Counted from the stretch's first letter, positions 1 through 11,536 are shown. The stretch: DNA of 64,000 bases from Thecaphora thlaspeos (GCA_900291925.1 UWYS01000006.1:186001-250000); one strand, 5' to 3'. Program-made: numbers and translations. The notes: generated by a model from the letters alone, not told the origin.

Positions 1-1
1 G

Positions 2-3000
2 GGTGGCAGGGCAGGTCGACCAGATCCGTCAAACACTGCGGACGGCCAGCATGTCGAAAGCAGCGACCCGCAAGGATCTGCCGAAGCCTCCCAGCACCCG
101 CGCAAACCGACCGCCGCATCTAGGGGGCCTTCAGCCTCCAACAGGCGCAAACAGTTCGGCGGCAAGCTGACCGGGGCTGCCGAGGGTGACGTAGATGCGA
201 CCCCTGGCGCGGCTGCCGTTCCGTCCGGTAGTCAGGGCAAGACCAGCGGCAACGGCAACGGCAGCAAGCCTGTCCGCAAGACCAAAGCGAAGGCCATCCC
301 CACCACGACACCGAGCGGGGAGCACGTCGAGTACGCCGACCTCCGGTCTCGGCTTCTCGCCGAGCTGGCGTCGGGTCAGTACGACTGCGTCGTCTGCTAC
401 AGCACCGCGACCACCAAGCAAGCGGTGTGGTCGTGCTCGCAGTGCTACACCGTCCTGCACCTCGGATGCGTCCGCAAGTGGGCCGAAGCCAGCGTCAAGA
501 AGGCCGAGGAGCAGAACGCCATGCAAGAGGACCGCGCGATGAGGGACAAGCGCGGCACGTGGCGCTGCCCGGGCTGCCAGTACGCGCGCGAGGATGTACC
601 GAAGGTCTACTGGTGCTGGTGTGGCCGGACCCAAGACCCGACGGGCGGGAGGGGCGCCATCCCGCACGGCTGTGGCCAGCGTTGCAACCGCGGCAAATGC
701 GATCACGGATGCCCGGACCAGTGCCACCCCGGACCCTGCCCGCCCTGCGCCGTCACCGTATCGCAGCGCTGCTTCTGCGGCTCCCACGACATCCCCATGC
801 GCTGCTCGCAGACGTCTGCGCGCGGGCCTTCCCTCTCCGCCGTCGCCGAGAGGGGCATCACCTGCGGCAACACGTGTGGCAAGCAGCTCGATTGCAGAGT
901 CCACGCCTGCGAAGAGACGTGCCACCCGGGACCGTGCCAGCCCTGCAACATCCAGCTAGATGCCACATGCTTCTGCGGCAAGGAAACCAAGCAGATGCGC
1001 TGTGGAGACGGCCAGAAGCGTACCAGCCACCTCGAGGGCAAGGGTAGCTGGATCGGGCTCTATCAATGCGACTCGCCCTGCGAACGCGCCTTCGACTGCG
1101 GTGTGCACGCCTGCACCAAGCCCTGTCACCCACAGGACGCCCAACGCGCCCCCTGCCCCTCGTCGCCCGACATTGTCAAGACGTGCCCCTGTGGCGCGAG
1201 CCCGATCACCGACCGCAAGAGCTGCCAAGACCCCATCCCCGTCTGCGACAACATCTGTTCGAAACCCTTCGCCTGCGGCCACACCTGTCCGGCAACGTGC
1301 CACCTGGGACCCTGCCCGCCTTGCGCCGTCGCCGTCGCCGTCCCATGCCGCTGTGGCGAGACGAAGCAGACGCGTCCCTGCTTCGAGAGGCAGTGCGAAG
1401 AGACCGAGGGCAGCCAGGAGCTCCTTTGCGACACCATTTGCAAGGCCATGCGGCACTGCATGAAGCATCGCTGCGGAGGCAGGTGCTGCCCGCTATACTT
1501 CCAGTCAAAATCCGGCAAGCGGCCGTCGCAGGCCGTGCTGCAGGCGGGCGATCCTGCCGGCTTCCACGACTGCTCGCTGCCTTGCGCAAAGCCGCTCGCC
1601 TGCGCCAAGCACGACTGCCCCATGACCTGCCATCGAGGCTCCTGCCCGCCCTGCTTGCAAGCTATCTTCGAGGATGTCGCCTGCCACTGCGGCGGAACTG
1701 TCCTGGAGCCGCCGGTGCCCTGCGGCGCCAAGGTGATCTGCAATTTCCCCTGCGCCAGATCACCACCACCTTGCGGTCACCCCGCGATGCCGCACAACTG
1801 CCACGCTGACGACGAGGCCTGCCCGCCTTGCGTCTACCTCACGGACAAGGTCTGTCACTGCCAGAAGAACGTCGTAAAGCATGTTCCCTGCAGTCGGGCC
1901 AGGGTTTCGTGCGGCCAGACTTGCGACGCCCTCCTCAACTGCGGCTACCACAGGTGCCAGGGCATCTGCCACGTCGCGCCGGACGAGTGTGCGCCGTGCT
2001 CGCAGACCTGCGGGAAACCTCGCAAGCTCTGCTCGCACCCTTGCCGCGAAAAGTGCCACGCGCCGTCCTCTTGCCCGGAGACGGAGCCGTGCGAGGCCAT
2101 CGTTACCTTGCAGTGCGCCTGCGGTAACCTCCAGTCGCGCGCCAAGTGCGGCGTCTCGATCCACAACCCTACCAAGGAGAAGACGCTTAGGTGCAACGAC
2201 TCGTGCATCATCGCTCAGCGGAACGCGAAGTTGGCCGAAGCGCTGGGGCTCAACCCGGCACAGAAGGCGGCCCCGGCTTCGTACGAGCACGAGACGCTCC
2301 TCTTCTACTCTGTGCCTACCAACCGCAAGTTCTGCGAAGAGGTCGAGGCGACGCTCAATGACTTTATCCGCTCGCCGCGCGCTGGCATGATCCTGCCGCC
2401 GGCCAACAAGCTGCAGCGCAAGTTCACCCACGAGCTCGCCGCCGTCTACCGGCTCGCGACCGAGAGCCTCGACTCAGAGCCCAGGAGGAGCGTCAGCGTG
2501 AGGCGTAAGCAGGACAGTCGGATCCCGAAGCCGCTTCTCTCGGAGGCTTTTACGTCCGCCAAAGCCAACATTCTCGCGACACAGCTATCAAGCTCCAAGG
2601 CGTCCAGCGGTCTGGCCCAGCTGCGTCGACCCGGAACCGAGGCGCCCAAGCCGCTCAACGCCGTCTTCCTCCCCGGCGTCTTTGGCCACGACCAAGATTC
2701 TTTGAAGAGTCTGCTCCAGCCGACGCTCAAGAACATCTCCTTCAGCGTCGCCTGGAGGGGCGACGAGGACGTACTAATCACTTCGAGCGAATCGCCGACG
2801 CGTCTGGTCATGATGAAGACGGAGCTCAAGGCGCTCATCCGCCGCGAGAGGTTTGCTCGCGACGTCGTGCTCTGCGCCGTCGACCCAACGACCGGCCGGA
2901 TCCTGCGCAAGGAGGACGAACCGGCGCTGGGCGTCGGCGCCGGGTCTTCGAGACCCGCTCCCGGGGCCGCGACGCCGGCCGCCTGGGGCTCTGTCACGTC

Positions 3001-3328
3001 GCGCACCGCAACGGGTGGCTCCAGCTCCGGAACGACCACACCACGCACCGCCGCATCGCTCTCCAGCCGGGGTTGGGCCGCCGTCGCGGCCGGATCGCGC
3101 CGGTCCTCGCCCGTAACCCCGGCAGATGCGTGGAGGACGCCCACCGCGGCCGGGGCCGGCGCAGGCGCAGGCGCAGGCGCAGGCAACCTCGGCAGCACTG
3201 GACCAAGCGCGGGCCTGGGTGGCGATGCGCGCGTTACCCCGAATCCCAACGCACCTAGCCGTCAGGCGACCCAGTCGCCACGGATATCAGACGGCACGGC
3301 CGTTCCTGAGAACTGGGAGGACGAATAG
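2..3328 (+). CDS. NFX1/FAP1-type zinc-finger protein with R3H domain (5' end outside window)
   Basis: The frame is open from base 2 to the stop at 3326-3328 (1108 codons visible), so the start lies before the window. A RING-like Cys pattern (DCVVCYS ... WRCPGC) sits at about residues 128-195. It is followed by some eight NF-X1-type zinc fingers of the form C-x3-CH-x-GPCPPC, to about residue 740. An R3H-like domain (KFCEEVEATLNDFIRSP ... KLQRKFTHELA) covers about residues 773-835. The C-terminal 220 residues are disordered and include a Gly-Ala repeat. Family members (human NFX1, yeast Fap1) bind nucleic acid or act in transcription; yeast Fap1 binds the FKBP Fpr1. That role here is inference from the family. 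No intron is seen in this part. The following gene is convergent. Confidence 0.9.
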   Translation, partial: GGRAGRPDPSNTADGQHVESSDPQGSAEASQHPRKPTAASRGPSASNRRKQFGGKLTGAAEGDVDATPGAAAVPSGSQGKTSGNGNGSKPVRKTKAKAIPTTTPSGEHVEYADLRSRLLAELASGQYDCVVCYSTATTKQAVWSCSQCYTVLHLGCVRKWAEASVKKAEEQNAMQEDRAMRDKRGTWRCPGCQYAREDVPKVYWCWCGRTQDPTGGRGAIPHGCGQRCNRGKCDHGCPDQCHPGPCPPCAVTVSQRCFCGSHDIPMRCSQTSARGPSLSAVAERGITCGNTCGKQLDCRVHACEETCHPGPCQPCNIQLDATCFCGKETKQMRCGDGQKRTSHLEGKGSWIGLYQCDSPCERAFDCGVHACTKPCHPQDAQRAPCPSSPDIVKTCPCGASPITDRKSCQDPIPVCDNICSKPFACGHTCPATCHLGPCPPCAVAVAVPCRCGETKQTRPCFERQCEETEGSQELLCDTICKAMRHCMKHRCGGRCCPLYFQSKSGKRPSQAVLQAGDPAGFHDCSLPCAKPLACAKHDCPMTCHRGSCPPCLQAIFEDVACHCGGTVLEPPVPCGAKVICNFPCARSPPPCGHPAMPHNCHADDEACPPCVYLTDKVCHCQKNVVKHVPCSRARVSCGQTCDALLNCGYHRCQGICHVAPDECAPCSQTCGKPRKLCSHPCREKCHAPSSCPETEPCEAIVTLQCACGNLQSRAKCGVSIHNPTKEKTLRCNDSCIIAQRNAKLAEALGLNPAQKAAPASYEHETLLFYSVPTNRKFCEEVEATLNDFIRSPRAGMILPPANKLQRKFTHELAAVYRLATESLDSEPRRSVSVRRKQDSRIPKPLLSEAFTSAKANILATQLSSSKASSGLAQLRRPGTEAPKPLNAVFLPGVFGHDQDSLKSLLQPTLKNISFSVAWRGDEDVLITSSESPTRLVMMKTELKALIRRERFARDVVLCAVDPTTGRILRKEDEPALGVGAGSSRPAPGAATPAAWGSVTSRTATGGSSSGTTTPRTAASLSSRGWAAVAAGSRRSSPVTPADAWRTPTAAGAGAGAGAGAGNLGSTGPSAGLGGDARVTPNPNAPSRQATQSPRISDGTAVPENWEDE

Positions 3329-3826
3329 GGGAGAACAAGAGCGGCACATGATCTGCTTCCTGACGACGATAAGCTTTCGACACATGACTCTGAAGCGTCA
3401 GAGTTCTCTGCACGTCGTCACTCTCGCTCTATACACATAGCAGTAGCACCACACGATAGACAGGCATGCATGTTCACTTAGCAACGAAAGAAAATCACAC
3501 CGCCGCGCCTCCAACAAATTGCGACAGAGACTGATATGGACCATCACTCGCCTTCGACAGCGCGTGTATTGAGGCACACATGGCCAGAAGACCACTCGGC
3601 CAACGCCCAGCTCACAGGGCACAGCGCAAAGCGCTGGGTGCTCGATCTTCTATCGAAATTGGGGAATTACATAAAGTTACATTGGAGGCTCGCTTTCTAG
3701 ATCGAGCTAGTTAGTCTTACAGCAGCAGTGCTAGGGTGCACTAGGAACTATCGAAGTACAAAGTGCAAGTTGGAGCAGCGAACGATGGAGCTGAAGGGAA
3801 ACCATCAAGATGAAAGGCGCACGGCC
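3329..3826. other. Intergenic, convergent 3' ends
   Basis: Between the stop of the NFX1-like gene (+) and the last codon of the GH55 gene (-). No convincing ORF or RNA gene is seen. It should hold the two 3' UTRs and polyadenylation sites. Confidence 0.6.
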
Positions 3827-6800
3827 TCAGGCGGGGCGCGTCGAGGTCGAGGTTGGGGGGGGGGGGCGAGGTGCTGCTCGCCGAGGCTTTAGGCCGGTGG
3901 CGCTGTCCCAGACGGCCAGGGTGTTTGTGAAGCCGTTCCTCAACCTCCTCTCGTCGATGACATCATCGACGTCGTTGCCGTCGTCGTCGTCGGCGAGCGT
4001 CAGCATCTCTTCGGTGCCGACGGTGTTGAGGTTTAGGATCCAGACGTTGGACCGCGCGGTGAGCTTCTCGAGGAGAACCATCCTGCGCTGGCAGGTCCTC
4101 GTGGGGATGCAGGCCTGGTCGTAGTTGTCGAAGAACGAGTAGAGCGCGGCTCCGTAAACGAAGATGTTGGAGCTCGAGGCGATGCGCAGTCCGAGGCCAC
4201 GATTCTGTGATGTGCTGGCGCCAAATCTGGCGAGGTTGGGATCGTGAAAGCGCATGAGCGAGAGGCGTACCTGCTGGCTGGCGGGCGGACGGCCTCGACC
4301 TTGGAAGTAGGCCGTCTCAGTCTGCGCCAGCATGATGAGCACGTTTCGTGCGTTGACGATGTTGTCCTGGTACAGCACGCTGTGCTCCGACGCCGTGCCG
4401 TAGAGCCAGACGGGTCCGTTGCGCGACTCGATCAGGACGCCGCGGCCGGTGACGACGTTGATTTGGCGCTTGGCCCCGAGGTCGAGGTCGTGGTCTGCCG
4501 TCCAGACCCATACGTTCTCCAGGTAGGCGCTTGAGGTCGGCGTGAGATGGAGGTTGAGGAAGCTTCCGCTGCAAGCCTTGGAGAGCGGGTTCTCGCGCGC
4601 GCAATGGTCCGCCTCGAGGTCGGTGCCGGCCGCGCCGCCGATGCGGATGCGGATGTGGCTGTCCCACATGCCCGCCGAGCCCTGGCTGCTCTGCCGGACG
4701 TTCCACTGCACCACGATCGCCCCCGCCGCAGGGCCCCGCGTCGAGAAGATCATGTCCGAGATCTCGATGACGCCCTGGTCGCCTGGACGGCCGACCTGGA
4801 CGACGGGTCGCGGCGTCGCGGCGTTACCGAATCTCGACCCATAGCCCATGAAGACGGACCACGTCTCGCCGACCATGCGCATGCCGACGGGATTCCGCAG
4901 CGTCTTGGCGAGCAGGTAGGTTCCGTGTGGGACTGCGGAAGGCGAAGCAAACGTAGAACCGCCGGTTCAGCGTCTTCACGAGACGTTCACGCGATCCCCG
5001 CCGCGGCGTACAGGCAAGACCACGTTGCAGCTCCTGATACTCACCCCAAATGATCTTCTTGCCTGCGTACTCGTCCAAAATGGCCTGCAGGCGTCTCGAG
5101 TCGTCCGTACGACCGTCTCCTGCGCAGCCGAGTGTCTTTAAGTTGACAAAGTCGGCCGGAGTCTTGTCGATGTACTGCGGTCTGTCCCGCTTGAACCAGC
5201 GCTGTCTAGCGTCGCCGTTCTGCACGAGGAGACTCGGCCGACGGATCCAGGGCGTGACAGGACCTCGAAACCGCTGGATCCCCCCTGCGGTCCCAGCCGG
5301 CCCGATGGCACGATCGATGGGGCCTTGGACCCAGTTCGGCACGTTCTTCGTGCCCGTGGACCCGGCCAAGAGGACCTGTCCGCCGACGGCGGGCGCGGTG
5401 GTGGCCGGTCCCGCCACGACGATGCTGCGGACGTTTCTCGTCTCGAGGTTGTCGAGGATCAGCGTCCCTGCGCCCGGAGTCGTGAGGCGGAAGGCGACCG
5501 GCGTGTTGCGGATAGTCCAGTCAGTCGCCAAGGTTGACGCGACCCCCTGCGGCCCGTTGGGCGCCGTCGTCGGTGCGACGGTGCGCAGCTCCATAGCCAG
5601 ACCACAGCTTTCGACCTCTATGCCCTTGTACGTCCACTCCCACGCCCAGATTTGGCTGATGGCTGTGCCACACCTCTCGAAAGTGCTGTCGCGCATCGTG
5701 AACTGCTGGTTGCCAAAGATGGCCCCGTACCTGCCGCCATAGAAGCGGAGGTTGGCCATGAACCCGCCGCTGCCGTTCTCCATGAAGATGCCGCGCTGCT
5801 GCGTCCCAGCGTCGGTACGCATCTGGAAGCGTACGTTGAAGAGACCCCTTGCTTGGCTGACCTGGTGGTGGATGCCCGTCCCCGCCGTCGCTGGCATCCT
5901 CGTCAGGTCGATGATGAAGTTTGCCACGGATCGGAAGAAGTTGTTCTGATTCGTATACCAGTTCGCCCCGCCGGGAAGTTAGGGGTCCTCGTCGATCACG
6001 GCGATGCCCTGAAAACCGGGTGCCGCGATCAAGGTCGGCGGTTGCCGAGCGTTGCCGACGAGCTCGGTATAGTAGTAGGAGACGATGGGCGCCGATACAA
6101 GGTACTTTCCGGCAGGGAAGTAAATGAGTGCAGGGACGGTCGTCGAGCTGTCGCACCCTGCGCCGCATCGATTGCCCGAAGATATGGCGCGGTTAATCGC
6201 TGCAGTGTCGTCCGTGATGCTACTGTCGGCATCAGAACAGGAGAGGAAGGGGATAGGGCGAGTATCCTGGTCAGCTATGGGGAATTCGACGGCAACCAAG
6301 GGGTTCGAGCTGCAGTGGCCAAGGGCACTTACTCTCCGACCGCGCCGAAGCTCTTGACGTTGCGAAAGACCTGGTAGCCAGCCGGATTGGCATTGAAGGC
6401 AGCGATGCCGTTGTGAGCGACTCCCTCAAGCCAAAAGGCGGCCGAAGCCGCAGCTCCGGGTGCGCCAACGCCCCCGGCGCCGCCTAGACCACCGCCGACC
6501 ACGAAGGAACCCAGGAAGAAGAACGTGGCGAGGGCAGCAGCGTCGATGACAAGGCTGCCCAGCGCACCGGCGCCGGCGGCACCAGCACCGGCAGCTCCAA
6601 CGCCACCAGCACCACCTCCGCCGCCACCGGTGCGCAGGGCGTCGGCGAGCACGTTGGTTAGCCCGAGAAGCCCCGAGTTGGCACCCGCTGCGCCGGCCCC
6701 TCCGGCTCTAGCTGCTCCTGCTCCTGCTCCTGCTCCTCCGACTCCTCCTTCGCCTAGACCATTGCCTGCACCATCGGCGAAGCTGTCTCCAGCTGCTGAA

Positions 6801-7789
6801 CCGTCGCCTGCCCCGCCGCCGTTACCGTCACCGGCTGCTGCGTCATCACCGTCGCCATTGCTAGATCCAGATTCAGAGCCTGAGCCGGGGCCGGATCCGG
6901 AGCCGGAAGCGTCACCCGTTCCTGTTCCTGTATCGCCTTGACCTGCACTTCCATCTCCCGCTACGTCTTCCGCTCCAGAGCCTTGTCCCCCGCCACCGCG
7001 CACAGATGAGCCATCAGCATCTGTGATCCCGTCGCCGTTTGCATCGTATGCGGCCGCTAGACCTTGACCTGGTCCGGAGGATGCGACCGCGCCGTCGGCA
7101 TTGATGAGCATCTGTGCGGTGGGGTGTCCGTCACCTGTGGTCGAGGGCGAGTCAGAGGGCAAGAAGGTGTTGACGACCGTATCTGCCACTTTTCGTATCC
7201 CGCCAAGGAGGCCGGTGATGCCGCTCGAGGAGGAAGGAGAGGCAACATCTGCGTTTCGCACCGTCTCTGCTTGGAGGTAGGGCGAAGTGGATGCGTCAGC
7301 TGGTGTTGGAAGTGATGGTGGAGATGATGGCGGTGGCGGTGGCGGTGGTAAGGGAGGTGACAAAGGGTCCTTCTGTGTGGTTAGGGTGTTGTACCACGCA
7401 GAGTAATGCGACGGGTCGTAGGACGTGTATGGGAGGGACTGGCGTCGTGGCAATCCTCTGTCGTCGTTCGAGGCGGTCGATTGGCTCACTGTGGGCTCGA
7501 CGTCCCCATCGTCGAGCGCTTCACCCGGCTGGCCGGAAAGGTGTAGGTGTTGAGGCTGATGGTCATCTAGTGATGAAAAGACGGCCTGTCTGATGAGTTG
7601 CTATCGATGTTGGCTGGCGGCGGGATGCCGGATGTCGTCGGTTCGGAGGCCGTCGAAGAGCGTGGAAGCCGTGCCGCCGGTAGCGATGAGGGCGAATGCT
7701 ATTGACCAGACGAGGAGGAGGCGTGTCTGGCGGTGCATGCGTGGTCGACATGTTGGCTTGGTGTCGGTGATTATGGTGGACCACATCAT
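3827..7789 (-). pseudogene. GH55 exo-beta-1,3-glucanase, interrupted by two in-frame stops
   Basis: Exons 7789-6333, 6222-5045 and 4932-3827 (introns of 110 and 112 nt, GT-AG) keep one frame of 1247 codons. A signal peptide follows ATG 7738 (MHRQTRLLLVW, then a hydrophobic run ending GTAS). Next comes a roughly 350-residue Ser/Gly/Ala-rich linker, then a full GH55 double beta-helix: FRNVKSFGAVG/DSITDDTAAIN, NWYTNQNNFFRS, and the second-repeat motif GCAGDGRTDDS before exon 3. GH55 enzymes cleave beta-1,3-glucan at the cell surface. Two codons break the frame: TAG at 7603-7601, just after the signal peptide, and TAA at 5981-5979, where the family normally has Tyr (DPY). Everything else is intact, so this could be a young pseudogene, an assembly error, or readthrough. 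A 12-G run at 3855-3866 makes the last residues uncertain. Confidence 0.8.
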
Positions 7790-7856
7790 GCATCTTCAAG
7801 CGGCTGTAGCTGGATCTACACGGTACGGCTGGGTGAGAAGGAGCATGGTCACTCTC

Positions 7857-7865
7857 TATATATAT
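7857..7865 (-). promoter_or_regulatory. TATA-like element upstream of the GH55 gene
   Basis: An alternating TA run lies about 70 bp upstream of the first ATG (7789) of the GH55 gene. A second TA-rich block is at 8044-8050. Position fits a core promoter; function is inferred. Confidence 0.4.
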
Positions 7866-8829
7866 CGCATTGCACTCGTCTGAGGAAGGGCACGGGTAAG
7901 GGCTAGTTACACTGGTTGCTGCGACGGGGAGAAAGCAAGGGTGGCGGTCACGGGCAACAGACAGGACGGAAGGGGAAGGGAGCATGAAAGATCAACAATC
8001 CCCCGGCAGAGCTGAGCGCGGTTCCGGAGCAAGGAGACGAGGGATATATAGGAGGGGGCTGGGAGAGGGCGGTGATGCGCTGCGCGGTGCAAGTGCAAGA
8101 TGGTCGCAGCCACGGCACGAAACGAGATGGGCGGCAAGCTAAAGCAAGATGCAGGGACTGGATGAGTGCGGATGTGTGCGGCGGAGGGGATGGAGATGGG
8201 GAGGAGGTGTCAACTAGTTAGTGTAGATATCGGCATGTCTGGTTGGTAGGTGGTGTTTGTTGGCCCGCAGATGGGGCGAGATGAATGCGACGCTGAGCCA
8301 GGATCCAGGGGCGAAAGGGGCATAAGAGGCGAGGCGGCGAGGCAGCGTCCGCTGCGGCAAGGCAGTGTTCGCTGCTGAGACGCGACTTCTACAACTGATG
8401 CGCCATGTCAGCCAGCAGCTGCAATGGATGCCACGAACGCATGCTCCCGCCGCCAGAGAGGCACAGACAAGCAGCGGCATTTAATGTGGGCCACCAAGAG
8501 CATCGAGAGCATCGAGACCGCTCGTATCCCTGCTGAGGGAGGGCGTTGGGCTACATACTGTGCCCGTGTCGAGGTGGCGATGCGCGGCGCTCGTGGTAAG
8601 GCGGCCGACGGATGGCGAGGCAGCGGCTGCGCTTTGCCCCGAAATCCGAGATCCGAGGCCCGAGGCCCGATACCCGACACCCGAGCGGATCGAGAGAGAA
8701 AAGGCGCCGTTTATTTTTTGGGGCAATAAAATCCGAGATTTGCAGGCAGCCAAAGGCGCCACTCGACAAGAAAGACTTGTTTCGTTCTCGTCAGCTTTCT
8801 TGCACGCTCCTTACCACCATCATCCCTGA
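7866..8829. other. Intergenic, divergent between GH55 and REX4 region
   Basis: No ORF here has recognisable protein features. It contains imperfect repeats of a CCGAGGCC-like unit around 8645-8690. From 8583 on there is no ATG on the + strand until 9922. Confidence 0.5.
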
Positions 8830-9921
8830 TTTGCCCCATCTCCAATCTGCCTCTCCCTGGACATCGAGCTCCCCTGTCTGCCTCCACCCACTCTAGATAC
8901 TCCTACACGCACCAGCCACACTCCCCTCCTCTCCACGCTAAGCAAAGGTGTCAGAGTCGTTCGATCTGGAACCATCTCTGGTTCTCGCTCGGATCCTCTG
9001 CCTTTACCCTCCGTCGTCACCATTCTTCGTCCCGCTGCCTCCTACATCGCACCTCTGATACTCCGCATTAGCCTACTAATACAATCCAATCCCAACCTTT
9101 GTACCCCTCCTCTGCGTCCCACGCCGCTCACCCACCAGACACGCCTCAGTTGCCACACGCACTCCGCCTCACATTCTCCCCTACGCCTCCCCGCCCCCGC
9201 CCCCGCCACCGCCACCGCCACCGCCAACCATCCGTCCTCAACAGACTCGCCCTCCGCCAACCCTGCCCTTTTGGCGTCAACATCAGACAACACCACATCC
9301 CCCACTCCCACTCCCACTCCCACGCCCACTGCCGCTGCCGCTGCCGTTGCTACCGCCCCGACTCCTACTCTCCGCTTCCAACTCCCGCCTCTAAACCATA
9401 GAGAGACGGGGAAAGAAGTCAGGGCACAAAGACACCGGCAAATTCTTCTTCGCAACCATCAGGTCGCACAGCAACGCAAAAAGAACCAGGCACAAAGGGC
9501 TCTCTTTAGATCGCTCATCTTCCTCGCCAAGCACGTCCAAACGACCCTCACCTCACTCGAGAACCTCGACTCCGACATAGACTACTCCCACGAACAGAAA
9601 CAACGTCACCTGCTCGCCAAAAGGAGGCACCAACAGCTCCTTCAGCAACAAGCCATCGAGGAAGCCTTCCTCACGTCCCTCGGCACCCACGTCGCCCACG
9701 TCTACGCCACCCTCCGCCACCTTTGCTCTCTCGAAAGGATACAGAGCCACTTCCTCCATCAAGTTCTGCCCAAAGCAGAATTCGACCTCTCGCGCACATC
9801 CGTTCCCGACGCGGCTCCTACAGGGCTTGGCGATAAGCTTCCGGCTGCCAATCTCGAGCTCGCATCTCGCAACTCTGCGTTGCAGCGCCACACTGAACCG
9901 CACCACGACAAAGCCACAGAG
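8830..9921 (+). other. ATG-free open frame with coding character, in frame with REX4
   Basis: Frame 1 has no stop from 8830 to the first REX4 intron, yet no ATG occurs in any + frame from 8583 to 9921. From about 9391 the codons are strongly C-ending, as in neighbouring real exons. The translation is helical and rich in Gln, Arg, His and Leu (for example RSLIFLAKHVQTTLTSLENL, HLLAKRRHQQLLQQQ). This looks like translated sequence. It could be a REX4 N-terminal extension started at a non-AUG codon, or an internal exon whose ATG exon lies at or before 8580. The proximal part (8830-9390, Pro/Thr/Ala-rich) may just be leader. I do not recognise a domain. Confidence 0.5.
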
Positions 9922-11536
9922 ATGAAGGCGAAACGTGTCAGCAGGGCGGGTCGCACCGACAGGGTAGACGCCAAGTTTGGCGACAAGGGTGTAGAAGTCG
10001 CCGCCGTCGGTGCAAAGGCCGGTAGCAATTGGAAGGCGCTGGCGAAGGTGAGCGAGCGCCCAAGTCCTGTCTCGTATTCGTAACTGCTCGTTTGTTCTCA
10101 ACCAGCTTCTCGCTCCATGCCCTTTCTCTCTCTCTCTCTCTCTCTCGCATTTTTGATCCAACAGTCGCTCAAAACCGAAACGGGGCCGTCGTCGCCATCG
10201 TCTTCCAGGGATCCGGTCAAGTCAAGAGCGACCAAGCGTGCCGGTGACGCATCGGCACCAGAAAGGCACGAGGAACGAGGCGGTCAGACACACTCTGATG
10301 AGAAGTCGAGCGACAAATGGGGCGCTCAGCCAAGTACCAGCAAGGCTGCGGCTGCAACCAATCCTCCCGCCAGCGCTCCCTCATCCATGTCTCGCCCGTG
10401 GTTCGCAGACGACCTCAACGCCGAAGACTTGGCCCTCGCAACGGCCAAGACCAGCAACATCTCTGCTCGCGCCATGCATTGGGAAGGGATCATGAACCCG
10501 ATCCTTAAGCGACGAATCATCCTGGACGGTCCTCCCGAGGACGTTTCAAAGGCCAAGAAAGAGTGAGCGGCCATGGTCGCCGGGCTGTGGTCGTCTCCAC
10601 ACGTCCTTGCGGTCCGTCCGCTGATTATCTCGCCTCGTCAACCCTTTTTCTCTCTCTCTCCTGTCCACCTGCTCTCCTTGCCTTTTTCACGACAGACCCG
10701 GCAACTACCTCGCAGTTGACTGCGAGATGGTCGGCGTGGGACCAAAGGGCAGCGAATCGCACCTTGCGCGTGTCTCGATCGTCAACTTTCACGGCGCCCT
10801 GATCCTCGACCGCTACGCTCGCCCCATTGAGAAGGTCACCGACTACCGCACCTGGGTCTCCGGGATCCGTCCTAGGGATCTGAAGAACGCCCCGCCCTTT
10901 TCCGAGGTGCAGGCCGAGGTGGCCGACCTGATCAAGGGCAAGGTGCTCGTTGGCCATGCCATCCAGAACGATCTCAAGGCACTCATGCTCTCCCACCCGC
11001 GTCCCCTGATCCGCGATACGGCCGACTACCAGGGTCTTCGCGATCTGGCGCAGAGCAAGATGCCATCGCTCAAGACGCTGGCCAAGCTGGTGCTCGGCAT
11101 TGAGATCCAGGTCAAGGGTCGACCGCACTCGAGCGTGGAGGATGCGAGGGCGACCATGACCATTTTCAGGACGCAAAAGGCACAGTGGGACGAATCATTA
11201 CGACGCGGGAAGCGGACCAATGGCGTCGATAACGATGGCCGAGTCGACCCGAGCGTAGCGGGCGGAGCAACGACGGCGGGTGGGACACGGAAGAACCCAT
11301 CAAGGATCTGGCAACCCCCGTCCTCCTCGCAACCAAAGGGGAATGGAACGGTCGAGAGCGGATTGAAGAGGACAACATCGGCCTCGGCGCCTCCTTCGGC
11401 CGGTGCGAACAAGAAGATCAAGACGGTGGCACACGTCAAAGCGGCTCGCGAGGCAAAGTCGGACTGGTGGAAGGACGATCTCCAGCGTACGCCCAGCTAT
11501 CATGCCGTGCACACCCCCCTCTGGAGTCGCAGATGA
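9922..11536 (+). CDS. REX4: RNA exonuclease 4 (REX4), DEDDh 3'-5' exonuclease
   Basis: Exons 9922-10047, 10165-10562 and 10696-11536 give 454 residues from the first in-frame ATG. The motif GSNWKALAK, typical of the REXO4 N-terminus, precedes the exonuclease domain. Exo I AVDCEMVG (about residue 180), Exo II LVGHAIQNDLKAL (about 258) and Exo III HSSVEDARATM (about 318) supply the DEDDh catalytic residues. The C-terminus is basic and disordered (TNKKIK-type), consistent with nucleolar localisation. Rex4 acts in pre-rRNA (ITS1) processing in yeast; applied here by homology. Intron 1 ends in a long CT tract. The frame stays open for about 1.1 kb upstream without an ATG, so the true start is uncertain (see separate entry). 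Confidence 0.88.

Noticed and set aside
6525..6954. Long Pro/Ala/Ser-rich forward frames opposite the GH55 gene
   Set aside because: They are antisense shadows of the Gly/Ala/Ser-rich linker of the minus-strand gene.
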